NCBI GenBank assembly: GCA_022494885.1
Contig: JAGVSM010004003.1
Span: forward strand, 1-64,000
Length of the DNA: 64,000 nucleotides
Source of the DNA: Micrasema longulum
Taxonomy: Eukaryota; Arthropoda; Insecta; Trichoptera; Brachycentridae
Direction of reading: 5' to 3'
The notes under the pieces are model-generated. The model saw only the letters and a program-made list of their open reading frames with translations. It was not told where the DNA came from and did no database searches. Made by a program: the position numbers and the translations under genes. Each line of letters starts with the position of its first letter. Within the stretch, counting starts at the first letter, position 1. Below are positions 32,211 to 42,590 of the stretch, one piece after another.

Positions 32211-32604
32211 TTAGACAAGTTTATTTTTGCGTACTTTTGAAACTTGCGTGCAGTCAACACGTTCGCGATTTTGACTGAAATACCCGGGAAGCATGACCGA
32301 ACAGAACAACGTTAGCGTCGCGACTGAGCCAACCGCTTCACTCAACTTTCCCGTTGATTCAAACGGAACCCGAAATTGGAACCGTGCGTACATTTTGATG
32401 CGTTTATCCTTGGTAAGGACAAAGCCAAGATCAAGTCCCGGAACGATAGGAACCCACTCGTTACTTCTGATCGCCTGATACCTGCCCGCAAAATGCACCT
32501 TTGCGACGACAGTTTCAAGGTAAACCGGACCGGACCCTTCCAGTTTTTCTTCAAAATAAACGTCGAAAATGCAACAATAATCTTCTTCGCAACAATCCTA
32601 ATTT
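32211..32604. CDS. CpG-rich exon-like block, strand unresolved
   Basis: This 390-bp island has far more G+C and CpG than its surroundings and is open in several frames. On the plus strand an ATG at 32293 in a reasonable context starts MTEQNNVSVATEPTASLNF and runs to a GTAAGG donor near 32412; a second plus frame reads LVTSDRLIPARKMHLCDDSF to another GTAAAC. On the minus strand one frame is open for about 125 codons from the TTAG near 32602, with DVYFEEKLEGSGPVYLETVV, EWVPIVPGLDLGFVLTKDKR and a stop at 32211. Each frame has exon-like codon choice. I recognise none. It could be a promoter with first exon, or an internal or terminal exon of a minus-strand gene. At most one strand is likely to be right. 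Confidence 0.4.
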
Positions 32605-32609
32605 AAATA

Positions 32610-32975
32610 AACCTGATATAATTTCTAGAGTTAAAGTAACTCACACATTTTAAGTTATTTAAGACACCTGTCGGTAAAATATGTGCATAAGTTTGCAATA
32701 TAATTTAGTGAATCATTTATGCCGCCATTGGCATTGTATTAAAATTTTAAAAATATGGGTTTTGCTTGCGATAACAAAATTCTTATTTCACAATATATTT
32801 TTCAATACTTATTCAATATTTTCATTTTATTAACAATAAAGATAATTTAAAGGTGGGGTTATTCCGTATTTGATTTTTTTATTAAACGAGTTCAGTCTTG
32901 TTTTTCGATTATTTTACATATTTATATTCGTACTACATTATAACCGTAAGACAAGTTATAATTTGATATTTAATA
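32610..32975. other. AT-rich interval
   Basis: No supported feature was found between the CpG-rich block and the foldback copy. Confidence 0.45.
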
Positions 32976-32978
32976 AAT

Positions 32979-33478
32979 ATTACAACAGAGATGAAAAACT
33001 ACAAAACAGAAAACTTGGCATTTATTGGCCCGTCATTAGCTTGACAATATTTTTAATTCGTCCAAATTTTTGTAGACATAACTGACTGAAAGTTATTGCA
33101 ATAGAGAGAAAAAAGACTTTTAGCAAGGGAATATGGAAATCCAGGCATTTACAGGGCTTATGATATGTCATTGGCGGGATTTAATTATCTGGTATAAAAA
33201 AATAAAAGCATTTCCAAGCGTTGCCTACTAGGTGAAATAATTATACCAGATAGATAAATCTCTTCCACATTAATAATGGTTTCAGATTTTTTTTACAAAG
33301 TCTACAGATGGAGGAGTTCGAAATATTTAGATGTACGAACATAGACAGAATGGTGAATGTAGCACAGTTTGTAGTAAAGTGGCCACTTAAACCAGCCAAT
33401 GACAGGACATAAGCCTTGTTAATGCCTGGACCTCCATATTCCTTTCTCAATTTTTTTCCCTGTCTGTTGCAATGAAGT
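32979..33478. mobile_element. Foldback MITE, two modules in one locus
   Basis: A first terminus (TATTACAACAGAGATG) and internal words (CGTCCAAATTTTTGTAGAC) at 32979-33090 are followed by a second left terminus (TTGCAATAGAGAGAAAAAAG) at 33095. The second module has AGGCATTTACAGGGCTTATG, the loop (AGCGTTGCCTACTAGGTG), a right arm with AAAGTGGCCACTTAAACCAG and a right terminus ending CTGTCTGTTGCAAT. Both subfamilies' termini therefore occur in one locus. Confidence 0.75.
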
Positions 33479-33489
33479 TCTGTCATTAG

Positions 33490-34300
33490 CTGTTTTACCT
33501 GACCACTTTATTATGTTGTGTGTTTTTCCACCTGTCTTTTATTTTATTTTTATTTTTTTATAAGTGTACACCGCACAAATAACTTAAATAAAAATAAACA
33601 TATGTTTATCAAACATTACAGTGTTTTATGAACAACAGTATAGTGATAGAACAGTTTAGTAATACAACATATTACACAGTTCGGTAAATTATTTAAGTAT
33701 TGAAATTACTATATAATAATACTTTGCGGTACATTATACTTAACATACTAAGGTAAAAAAAAACATATAACGTTGTAAATTAGGAATGGCAAAAATCATA
33801 AATTCTTAATTTGTTGGTATTGTTGCAATGTCTTGATATTGAATACCCAATGTATAAACAAATTATCTTGTGCTTAGAACTCAGGAGTTCACAATAATTA
33901 AAAAAACAAAATAATTGTCATAAAAATAACCTATTCAAAATATTTAAAAAATAAATTTGCAAAAATCTAGTCATACGTATATGCATATTTATTTTTATCT
34001 GGGAAAAAAACATCAGTTTTTACATATATTGTATACAGAAAATAAGAATATATACTTTAAACGGAAATTGTGAAAACAGTCAACAGAAAATTTTCACTGT
34101 GGTATAAGCTATTAATTAAGTACATTATCGGTATCAAAATAAAAGCAATTAACAATCAAGAAATGTGAAACACTTAGAAGGTGCAAATAAAATAAAAATA
34201 CATATATTTATATACAGTTATAAAAATAAAGTAAATTTAAATTCAAAGAATAAGAAAAGGAAAAAGTTTTATAAAAAAATAAAAAATATACTTTTACTAT
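33490..34300. other. AT-rich interval, possible LINE 3' tail at its left edge
   Basis: TTTATTTTATTTTTATTTTT at about 33538 followed by a mixed AT stretch may be the inverted tail of a LINE. The rest is unassigned. Confidence 0.4.
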
Positions 34301-34306
34301 TGACAT

Positions 34307-34794
34307 GAATTTATTTAAACGTTTATTTTTCTATAAATTAACAAAAATATTCAAACAGTAGTTACAATACTGAACAATATCTTAAATAATAATATTAAAC
34401 AAGATATGGCTAGTTTGATAAAATATCGGTCGATATCGATATTAAATGGCGGTCGGTCTACAATCATTAAAACATACCCGAATATTATTCAAAAACGATG
34501 AAAATTTAATACCTAAAATCAATTCATACTTTTATATTCCATAATTTCCGCTCTTTGGGTAGAACAAGTAGTATCTACAAATTCTATTCAGTCTTCTTCA
34601 TCGGTTTGCAACTCCTGTGCGTCCTCCTTAGTCGGGTCCATGTAAAGGTGCCATTCGTGGTATTGGCTTTTACTGAGTGTCCGCAGTACCAAAGCAAATA
34701 ATTTAAACAAAACAGATATGTTGTCTGTGTCCGAGTGGAAAGAGTACAGTAATGTGCGTAAAATAGAAACAGAATCCTCTGAAACCAAATATTT
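34307..34794 (-). CDS. Probable terminal coding exon and 3' UTR of a host gene, product unknown
   Basis: Minus-strand coding sequence runs from about 34794 to TGA at 34588-34590. It reads KYLVSEDSVSILRTLLYSFH, then SDTDNISVLFKLFALVLRTL, then SKSQYHEWHLYMDPTKED with an acidic end QTDEED. The hydrophobic heptad-like pattern and acidic tail look like the C-terminus of a helical-repeat protein; I do not recognise it. Downstream are about 270 nt of AT-rich 3' UTR and two AATAAA signals (complement at 34310-34315 and 34322-34327). Candidate acceptors are the CAG ending at 34795 and another at 34779. A stronger tract (TTTTTTTTTCAG, near 34816-34827) lies upstream but would include an in-frame TAA. 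No sign of LINE origin is seen. The missing upstream exons would lie to the right. Confidence 0.55.
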
Positions 34795-34949
34795 CTGACA
34801 TAATTACAACATGTAGGTGCAAATCCTGAAAAAAAAATTGTGAAAAAAAATTGTCTACCACGAACGAGGTGTTGGGTTTGATTTACAGTAATATAAACGA
34901 AGCGTTTATTTAATTTAGTTGTTTTTGAATTGGATTTTTTTTCTATTTC

Positions 34950-35107
34950 GACCGCGACAGGCCAAAAAGACTAAAAACAATTGTGAATTACATTTCAGAA
35001 CAGCCAAGCTTGAATGAATCACTTTTTTTCTGTCCTCACCGGAAATCGAACCCAGAACTTTCCGTGCGTAAATCAAGTATCTGAAAAATTACCCCACGTA
35101 CGCCGCC
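34950..35107 (-). mobile_element. SINE-1, degenerate copy
   Basis: The minus strand retains the GGCGGCGTACG head, a B-box-like GGTTCGATTTCCGG and body words (TCATTCAAGCTTGG, GTAATTCACAAT-like). Many changes point to old age. Confidence 0.7.
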
Positions 35108-35319
35108 ACCAAAGCGTTAATTGGGAGACAGGCAATTGAAGTATAAAATAATATTAGAAATAAAGATTGTGTTAACAAACAAAATTCAATGCCTTTCTTG
35201 ATGTTGTAAATCTGAATATAAATAAACGCACATTAGCGCCAGTCTGAAAACATTATATTACTCGCAAACGACATAATTAGATCATCTCATAAATATGCGC
35301 CAGATATGGACCCATATCA

Positions 35320-35545
35320 TATATAGAAGACGGAAATCCATGCTTCCGTAATAACATTATAAATGCTAAAGTATGTTCATATGTGTGTTTGTGTTTCTTT
35401 CTCGTCGCATCGGAGAAACCATCAACCCGATTTTTTCCATACAGATAGAGGAAGAGCTAACAAGTGTCGTAGACTACTTTTTATCCCGAACAAAATAATA
35501 TTGCTCCCTCGAGATAATTCTTAGTGGAAAAATAAATTAATGTAA
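35320..35545 (+). mobile_element. Helitron-like non-autonomous repeat, copy 1 (partial)
   Basis: The order ACGGAAATCCATGCTTCCG, TTTCTTTCTCGTCGCATCGG, GACTACTTTTTATCCCGA, GGAAAAATAAA follows the layout of widespread insect repeats that end in a Helitron-type CTAGT. The 3' end is not present here; a foldback MITE begins at 35551. Assignment rests on recall of such repeats and on copy 2. Confidence 0.45.
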
Positions 35546-35550
35546 TGAAC

Positions 35551-35920
35551 ATAATACAACAGAGATAAATAACATTTTTCAACACGAGAAGGGAATAAAG
35601 AAATCTAGGCATCCACAGGGCTTTTGACCTGTCATTGGCTAGTTTAAGTGGCCACTTTACACACTGTAATATTCACGCCGTTGAAGTTTATGAAGTTAAA
35701 GAGCTGAAATTGTCAAGGGTGAATTGTATGTATTTTAAAATATTAAACAAACTATGTTCTGCAGCACTGAAACTTAAAAAAAACCCTGTGGATGTATATT
35801 CCCTTCTCCAAAATGTTCTTCATCTCTGTTGTATTATGTTAATATTAACAGCTTTCTTGGGGGTTGAATTCAGTCTTTGTCTACATAAATTTGGATAAAC
35901 TCAAAACATTGTTGAATTAA
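35551..35920. mobile_element. Foldback MITE with remodelled centre
   Basis: The left terminus ATAATACAACAGAGATAAAT and arm (TGACCTGTCATTGGCTAG, GTGGCCACTTTACACACTG) and the right terminus (CTTCATCTCTGTTGTATTAT, to 35838) are clear. Most of the right arm is replaced by a LINE 3' tip (TATTAAACAAACTATGTTCT, 35740-35765, as at 3280 and 8380). The family's internal module follows in inverse orientation to about 35920. Confidence 0.75.
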
Positions 35921-35929
35921 TATAATAAC

Positions 35930-36637
35930 AGAATAATGAAGTTTCTTTGCTTTTAGCCAACGGATCGTCTTCTTTTTTTCATAACAATTATTGGAAGACT
36001 GGCAATAGATACAGGCTACTTTTTATCCTAGGAGTTCTAGTGCCAACTCTAATGTATGGGAGCGAAGTACGGAATCGGAAAAATGATAAATGAATGTAGG
36101 TTGAATGCTATTGAAATGCGATCCATCAGGCGAATGTGTGGTAAAACTATGTATGATAGGTGCACAAATGTCGAGATCTCTGAAGTGTGTAAGGCTGAGA
36201 CATGCGTTATCGACAGAATCAAGAAAGGGGTGCTGCGTTGGTTTGGACATGTAGAGCGAATGGACAGCAAAAGAACGGCTAAAAAGATCTACGATGCGAA
36301 TGTTGATGGATACAGAAAACAACGGAGATCGAGAAAGATATGGCACGATCGAGCCCGTCAAATACTTGAAGATGTACATGTCGAAAGTAGAAATAATCGG
36401 CGTGCGTGCATAAGAAGATGTATGAATGTAGAGGAAGCGCGGTCCAAGATAGAGTATGGCGTTCTATCCTCTCAGCCTACCCCTACGGGGAAACGGCGTG
36501 ATGGTTTGTTTGTTTTGTACTTTTAATCCTGATAAAATATATCATTTCATCTGTAGAATTATCATCAAATGATAAAACTTGTTGATTAATTAATTTCTCC
36601 TTATTAGAGCAAAGCCGCGAGTAAAATCTAGTAATAT
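35930..36637 (+). mobile_element. Helitron-like repeat, copy 2, split by an RTE insertion
   Basis: ATAGATACAGGCTACTTTTT continues, after the RTE copy, with AATCCTGATAAAATATATCA and ends GCCGCGAGTAAAATCTAGTA. The CTAGT end is the usual Helitron-type 3' terminus. No hairpin could be confirmed just before it, so Helitron origin is inferred. Confidence 0.5.
36030..36517 (+). pseudogene. RTE-like LINE copy 2, short 3' fragment with target duplication
   Basis: The frame begins VLVPTLMYGSEV, shifts within the next 40 bases and continues LNAIEMRSIRRMCGKTMYDR, GVLRWFGHVERMDSKRTAKK, IWHDRARQILEDVHVESRNN to the family 3' end GGCGTGATGG. It then ends in TTTG units. It aligns residue by residue with the C-terminus of the copy at 32-1061. 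TACTTTTTATCCT (36017-36029) and TACTTTTAATCCT (36518-36530) flank it, a 13-bp target duplication with one change. The YADD core is absent. It disrupts a Helitron-like repeat. Confidence 0.9.
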
Positions 36638-36884
36638 TAATAACGTAAAAATACCGCCGTACCGTTTACCAAGACCCTTAGTAGAGCTGTTTGACGCAAT
36701 TCTCTACATTCTTTTGAAAATAGTTCACCTCAATTCAATTGATCAGATGCTTGGTGGTATACCGAATAAAAGTAAACTTATTGATTTTAAAAATGGTCGT
36801 GTTATTCTACCGAAAAAATGCGGAGTTGTGTAAAAATTGCTGAAACTGCATGACGAATTTTATTTTATTCTTTTTTGCTTATTA

Positions 36885-36965
36885 TTTTCACCAGCGCTAG
36901 TTTGACGATGTCGGTCACGACGAAACCCGGTCGCTGATGGAAATTATAAATAAAAGTGGAATTCA
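36885..36965 (+). mobile_element. Penelope-like terminal block (tentative)
   Basis: GACGATGTCGGTCACGACGA and AACCCGGTCGCTGATGG follow the same GACGA...CGAAAC...CCGGT layout as other putative Penelope-like ends here. No protein remains. Confidence 0.3.
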
Positions 36966-37099
36966 ACTAAATAAGCATTTATATGTATATCATCTTTGAT
37001 TAAACTTAATAGTGATGCATAATTGTGTTTATTAAATTGCATATTCTACCATATATGTAAATGTGTTACAATTATTACTTCATTGTATTATTTTGTATT

Positions 37100-37250
37100 T
37101 CTTTTAACTATCAATTAATTATCAAATTAAATTATAATATTACTATTAATTATAATAACATTTTGCCATGTTTTATTATATGACTTTTCTGCATTCCATT
37201 TTTCGATATGTATAAATTTTGATTTTTTTTATTTTTCTATTATTTATTTA
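37100..37250 (+). mobile_element. LINE 3' UTR, upstream part (interrupted)
   Basis: ATTCCATTTTTCGATATGTA and ATTTTTCTATTATTT match the 3' UTR at 25725-25790. The UTR's remainder, including the stem-loop, resumes at 38234. Two later elements (37250-37460 inverted, and 37785-38222) lie between. Confidence 0.55.
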
Positions 37251-37460
37251 TTTATTTACGCGTTCAAAATTACACTAGTTTAATTATTAATGAACGTATC
37301 AAAGCTTTTGAGGCTATGCCCGTATCAAGTCATAATAAATTACAGTAAAAATACATAGTAAAATTAATTAGATTAAATTAAAATGACATGTGATGCAATA
37401 GAATAACAATCTAGAAAAAAAGTTTTAATAATAAATAATGAAATTCCAAAGAAAACAATG
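37250..37460 (-). mobile_element. LINE 3' UTR, inverted copy of the 11640 / 60180 family
   Basis: On the minus strand TTCTTTGGAATTTCATTA, ATTGCATCACATGTCATTTT, GATACGGGCATAGCC and TAATTAAACTAGTGTAATTT precede AATAAATAAATAAATAA. Confidence 0.75.
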
Positions 37461-37784
37461 CAAAAAAGATAATTAGAAATAATTTTTAAAATATCTGTTT
37501 CACAAATTAAGAATCACACATAGTCAAATATACAAAATAATGGTATCATTAAGCAACAAAATAATAGTGAAATAAAGTAGTTTAAAAAAACAAAATGAGA
37601 GTATTATTGAAATCAACAGAAAAAAAATGTATGTATAAAAACATAATTGAAATGATAATTAAGATATGTTTTCTAGAAACTCACTCAATACTATAGTAAA
37701 AAATATAAGCAATAATAGCAATAAATCATATGCCAAATTATAGTAGTTATAAAAATAATAATTAATATTTGGTACATTGTTTTG

Positions 37785-38222
37785 TGTTCTCCCTGTACTG
37801 ACATATGGCTGTGAAACTTTTGTGTTCATGAAATTTTTTTTACAAAAATTATCAGTGACACAGAGAGCCATGGAAAGGAGAATGCTGGGTATTTCGTTGA
37901 GAGACAGAAAAATCAATACATGGATTAGAGCGAGAACAAAGATCACCGATGTGGTCCATAGGGCTGCCAACCAGAAATGGAGCTGGGCTGGTCATATAGC
38001 CAGAATCACAGACTCTAGATGGACCAAAAAAGTCCTGGAATAGCGACCCAGAACGGGTAGAAGAAGTGTCGGCAGGCCTCAGACAAGGTGGTCTGATGAC
38101 ATAAGACGAGTTGCAGGAAGTGGTTGGATGCGGTTGTCTCAGGATAGGGAAATATGGAGACTAAAGGGGGAGGCCTATGTTCAACATTGGACAAGAGACG
38201 GCTGATGATGATGATGATGATG
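37785..38222 (+). pseudogene. LINE RT C-terminus with (GAT)n tail and perfect 11-bp target duplication
   Basis: The frame reads VLPVLTYGCETF, QRAMERRMLGISLRDRKIN, TDVVHRAANQKWSWAGHIAR and TDSRWTKKVLE, then TAG at 38041-38043 where TGG (Trp) is expected. It resumes RPRTGRRSVGRPQTRWSDDI and VAGSGWMRLSQDREIWRLKG to the true stop TGA at 38203-38205. This RPRTGxRSxGRPxTRW tail is diagnostic for a common insect LINE group ending in short tandem repeats; here GATGATGAT follows. ACATTGTTTTG stands at 37774-37784 and again at 38223-38233, an exact 11-bp target duplication. The catalytic domain is missing and one nonsense codon is present, but the copy looks fairly young. Confidence 0.93.
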
Positions 38223-38233
38223 ACATTGTTTTG

Positions 38234-38400
38234 ATTATTTTGTATTTTGTTTAATATGCAAATAGATGTTTTTGATTTCAATAAAGAAGAGTCCCGAATT
38301 AACATGGAATTCTCTAACAAGTCGGGACATAAAAAAAATATATTTGTGCTCTATGATAAAATTGTGTATTTTGTGCATTAAATTAATAAACATCATTATA
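38234..38400 (+). mobile_element. LINE 3' UTR end with stem-loop (copy B)
   Basis: Matches 25845-25975: TAATATGCAAATAGATG, the stem GTCCCGAATT / AAGTCGGGAC (38291-38300 with 38319-38328) around an 18-nt loop, and TTGTGTATTTTGTGCATTAA. It is the landing site of the LINE at 37785. Confidence 0.8.
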
Positions 38401-38869
38401 AGTCAAGTTAAATGTGTGTTATATTTATTATAATAATGTAGCTTTATGCATAGGTAGAATACGGAATAATTAAAAAAAAAAAAAAATATTGGTTGATGTA
38501 ACAATTTAGAAAACGAAAGGAAAGAAAAACTTTTTTTTTAAGAAATAAAAAATGTTTTCGATGGTCAATGGCATCGAAAAAAGTAAAATAATCTTTAAGG
38601 TAAGTACAACGTTACCAAATTATAAAAGTGGCATTCAGATTTTGGCCGAAATGAGTTTTGCATTTGAATACATTCCTAAATAACCATTCTTTCAGTGACG
38701 GGAGTTGACAATTTAGTCACTTTCAGAAATTTCAAAAAAAAAATAGTAGTGTTTATTCATAATTTATTTATTAACGATACTAAATGAATAACAAAGTTAA
38801 CTTGTAAAAGACAGTGCTAAAAAAATCCTTTGCAAGCGCTAATGTAACGAAAGAACACTTTTAATACCC

Positions 38870-39275
38870 TTTCATCGCTCTAATTTTCTAGCTTTCTCTT
38901 TCACAGTAGTAACTGCTGGATTGTGGAATAATCTAACCACTAATGTTAAAGACGCCCTTGTTTTATTGACATTTAAGTTAAGATTGAAATGTCACTATGT
39001 AAATATTTAAATTGTTCCTTTATCCTTATTCATTTCTTCCCATCCCCTCTCCTTTCTTCGTATTTTACTTTTTTTTTTTTGTTTTTTTTTTTTTTTAGTT
39101 AATCTTTGATTTTAATTTTGTAGAAAATTATAAGATTCAATATGTCCATATACTTGTAATTTTCTAAAACTGAACGGTTTAGGTAGGTAGGAAGGTAAGA
39201 AATTGCCTTAAGGCAATATTCCCGCCCTTGTATGTATATACATTTTTTGTATGTATATAAAGTAATAAATAATAA
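38870..39275 (+). pseudogene. LINE C-terminus with palindromic 3' UTR
   Basis: The frame reads SFSFTVVTAGLWNNLTTNVK, DALVLLTFKLRLKCHYVNI and stops at about 39007. This is the SFSV..A.LWNxLP...FKxRLK closing motif of many invertebrate LINEs. The 3' UTR has poly-T/C runs, a perfect 16-bp palindrome ATTGCCTTAAGGCAAT (about 39204-39219), CCCGCCCTTGTATGTATA and the tail AAAGTAATAAATAATAA. Confidence 0.75.
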
Positions 39276-39540
39276 CAGCTTGTTATCTCAAGCAAAATTC
39301 TGAATATTCTGATGTTTAGGCATTTGAAAGAAAATAACAGAGGAATTTGTAAAATAATTCATTTTCAATACGGTTTTCAATAATATAATTTGGCATGTTA
39401 TAGCAAAACATATTAAAAATCAAAAAAATTCTGGTCACTTAACCAGCGTGTTCTTCTTTTGTTGTATACGTTAGCATAAAAAAAAGTTTTTTACAAATAA
39501 ACAAATATTTTTTTAACTCCTTAGTAATTGTATTTTATTT

Positions 39541-40687
39541 TATTTTATTTTATAGGGGAAATCAACAGTTCTACATACATATTTTTAGTAAACAAACAGA
39601 TATAGTGTATAAACTTAGAACTAATAACAGATTTCCACATAGTATACAAAGTTAGTAAAGAAAATATATTACATATCAAATAAATACATACAATTTATAC
39701 ATATAAAATGTTATTTTCATGTACTCAATAATCAAAGATTTTTTAAATATTAATTTTAAGAACATTAAGTTACTGTAAATTGGGCGGGATAAGGACAAAA
39801 ATGCTTGAAAAGAGGATAAGATGTACATATTTATTATTATAATGTCTACTAAGTTACATAATACATTTTTAGTGTAAATTTTAAATCTGACAGAGTGATG
39901 TTTGTGTAATCTATATTTTAAATTTTGTATTGTACATTGAAAAAGTCCTATGAAAAAAAGCATTTTTAACATACGATGTTTTACTTATTGGTACATGAAA
40001 CAGGTGGTACCGTCTACAAATCCTGGCTGGCACATGTATTGTTATAAAACCAAGCAGCTCTGTTCAGTCAACCATTCCTGTCATAATTTTGTAAAGCAGT
40101 AGTTGTTACGCACACACTCTGCGGTATTGTAGAGAAATGATTCCATGGAAGGTGGAGGCAGTGAGAGTAGATACATAAGAAATACCGGTTTTGTATTTAA
40201 GGTACTTTATAAATTTGTTTTGAATATTTTCTATTCTACTTATATATATAGCATACTAGGGATTCCATATCTGAGAGGCGTATTCAAATGGCTTCTGACA
40301 AATGTATAATATAATGAAATAAGGGCCTTTGGATTATCAAAGTGTTTACTCATTCGAATTATGAAACCTAACATGCTCAATGCTTTGGAGGTAATTTTAT
40401 TGATATGCGATTCAAAAAGTAGTTTTGAGTCTAAAACAATCCCAAGATCTTTAATTTCGTGCTTTCTCATTAGTACATTATTGTTTAGTTTGTAATCAAA
40501 ATTAAGAATTTTTCTTTTCCTTGTGAATGTAATACAGACACATTTATTTATATTCAAAAACATTTTATTTTCAATACAATAGTCAGTTAGACGATTAAGA
40601 TCGTCTTGAATCATTAGGCAATCTTCTTGAGATTTAACTTTAGCGTATATTTTCATATCATCGGCATAAAGAAGAAACTATCAGTAT
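39541..40687 (-). pseudogene. Jockey-like LINE reverse transcriptase, 5'-truncated
   Basis: Minus-strand coding begins at the catalytic motif itself (FLLYADDMKIYAKVKSQED, at 40687-40630) and is preceded by a TAG, so the copy lacks RT motifs 1-4. It continues DDLNRLTDYCIENKMFLNIN (the NxxK helix), FTRKRKILNF, EIKDLGIVLDSKLLFESHIN, LSMLGFIIRMSKHFDNPKAL and SLYYTFVRSHL up to a stop at 40240-40242. Broken frames with FHGIISLQYRRVC follow. The 3' UTR ends about 39541 in an inverted TTTTA-rich tail. The thumb pattern (GIVLDxKLxFxxHI) is jockey-like. It is the reference copy for the interrupted element at 5622-6462. Confidence 0.88.
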
Positions 40688-40920
40688 CAGTACTAACTAT
40701 GTTTTATGTACAGCTGAACCTATATATCGAAGCAATATAAATAGAACGTATGATTGTTTGTAAATAGTATTTCAGAAGTCTCAAAAAAAAAATATTCTCT
40801 CATTTTTTTTTTGTGATTGATAAATGATTTTATCTAAATAAAGATGTACCTACAAAACAAGGTATTATGCATTATCAAGATAAAATATTGCGATGATTAT
40901 GTCTTCATACTTTATCATTA

Positions 40921-41175
40921 TAATTCCCTTTTCACAACCAATGGTGTATATGGCACTGCATTGGTACACCAATTGTAACGTATCTTGATCATTTTTGTTA
41001 CATGAGGTAAGATGATCAGTCTTACGCTTTAAGTACCAGTCCAAGATCTTTAAAATATTTTAGTGTGAAAACACCTTTTTAAATAAATTATTCACATCAA
41101 CCATGTCAGGAAACGAACCCGAGACTTCTTGCATCGTAGGCAAACGCGTTGACTATTACACTACGAGGCTGACAA
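40921..41175 (-). mobile_element. SINE-2, full length
   Basis: On the minus strand: head GTCAGCCTCGTAGTGTAATA with A-box-like sequence, B-box-like GGGTTCGTTTCC, body ACATGGTTGATGTGAATAAT, GTAAGACTGATCATCTTACC, GTGCAATGCAGTGCC-type end. The tail is at the left. Confidence 0.85.
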
Positions 41176-41334
41176 ATTTATATTTTAGTATGAGGAAAGT
41201 CGATAGAAAAGAAAGTGACATATTCCAAATATCGACATGGTCTGCAATGTTCATATTTTTAATGTTAAAATGAATTAATTTTGTTTTTTTTTTCTGTAAA
41301 ACTTTTTTTTTTTTTTTTATTTATTTATTTATTT

Positions 41335-41503
41335 TTGCTCCACAACAGGCCTGGAGGCCCAATTACAGTGGTGAATTACATCACAGAACACCCAGGCTTG
41401 AGAAAAATTACATTTTAATATTTGTGTTCTCACCGGGAATCAAACCCGGAACCTTTCGTGTGTGAGTCAAGCGTCTTGACCACTACACCACGGAGGCCGC
41501 CAT
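41335..41503 (-). mobile_element. SINE-1, full length
   Basis: On the minus strand GGCGGCCTCCGTGGTGTAGT starts the head, the B box is GGTTTGATTCC, and the body ends GGGCCTCCAGGCCTGTTGTG before an AAATAAATAAATAAA tail. It is one of the least diverged copies. Confidence 0.9.
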
Positions 41504-41509
41504 GTATTA

Positions 41510-42415
41510 TAATTTAATAACTCATGGCAAAAACACCATGCCTAGTTCAGGGTGGATTACAAACGTAATATTAATATTATTAGCATTATTTTTTTTGTAA
41601 AACATTTCAATAAATATTGATAAATATTTGTATGTTAACACTTACCGAAGAGGCCAATATTAAAATTCTAGTTAAATTTATGTTCAGACAAAGAGACGAG
41701 TATGTGTCGTAACTGGCAGCCTTAGAAAAATAAGTGGCCATGAACAAAAGATTTACTAATTAAATTTATTTACAATGTCATTTGTTTGTTAAAACAATTC
41801 TTTGGCATATTTCGTGCCAAGAAATGTTATTGTTGACAAAAGCCATTAAAGTACTGAGCTTTATTAAAAAAAAATCATGAGATCGCAAAGGTAACTGTAC
41901 CACAAACAATTTGTTTTTTCTTACTTGTTAAAAATTACCCATGTGGATTTGGGTAATCTTAGGTGAAAAATTTTGTAAAGAAACAGACAATCCCCTTTCC
42001 TTAACAGTTAACTTTCTTGACAAAGGCACTCCTAGCATTAACCCCCAGCTGTAGCGAACGGTGACTTTTTTTATAGGTAAGCTATTTTTTTTTTCAAAAT
42101 TTGTACCTGCATGTGCATACATTTATACAAGTAATTAAGTAAATATCCGGCTTCTTTTTCAATGGTTTTGTGTGAAAACAACATCGATTTTCCATTTCCA
42201 GCTTCACTGGCTGATAACAGAAGACGGAATACATTTTTATTTTCAATAAAAATAATTATTATGAATAATCCACTAATTTGACTTAAACTACGATATTAAT
42301 TTTATGAAATTCGTAGGTATATTTTGCATTACTTCAATACAGTTCATGTATGCAAAAGTTAAAAAATATTAAATATGTTAAAAAATAAGTATGATAAATG
42401 AATTATATTCATAAT
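41510..42415. other. Interval without a supported feature
   Basis: Mostly AT-rich. A minus-strand open frame at 41928-42122 (VRYSWGLMLGVPLSRKLTV) has no splice context or recognisable domain. Confidence 0.4.
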
Positions 42416-42419
42416 TATA

Positions 42420-42590
42420 TTCAACACTCCGGAACGTGCCTGTGGGCCAGTGGAGTGGCTATATCCATAAAATATATATATATATTGAATGTACCTACCT
42501 ATTGTATAGACATTTTTGTTAACTATGCATTTGTATTGTATTTTATATTGGATTAAATAAATAAATAAATAAAAATAAAAAAATAAATTC
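42420..42590 (+). mobile_element. LINE 3' end
   Basis: GGAACGTGCCTGTGGGCCAG, a TA microsatellite (42470-42484) and GGATTAAATAAATAAATAAA mark a 3' UTR and tail. No coding part was found. Confidence 0.55.

Noticed and set aside
32293..32478. Plus frame MTEQNNVSVATEPTASLNF as a stand-alone small gene
   Set aside because: The block is open in several frames on both strands, so calling this one as the gene is not justified.
36023..36379. Minus-strand open frames of 70-118 codons
   Set aside because: Antisense shadows of the RTE-like LINE on the plus strand.
41928..42122. Minus-strand open frame with a protein-like stretch (VRYSWGLMLGVPLSRKLTV)
   Set aside because: No splice context, no recognisable domain and no supporting composition shift.
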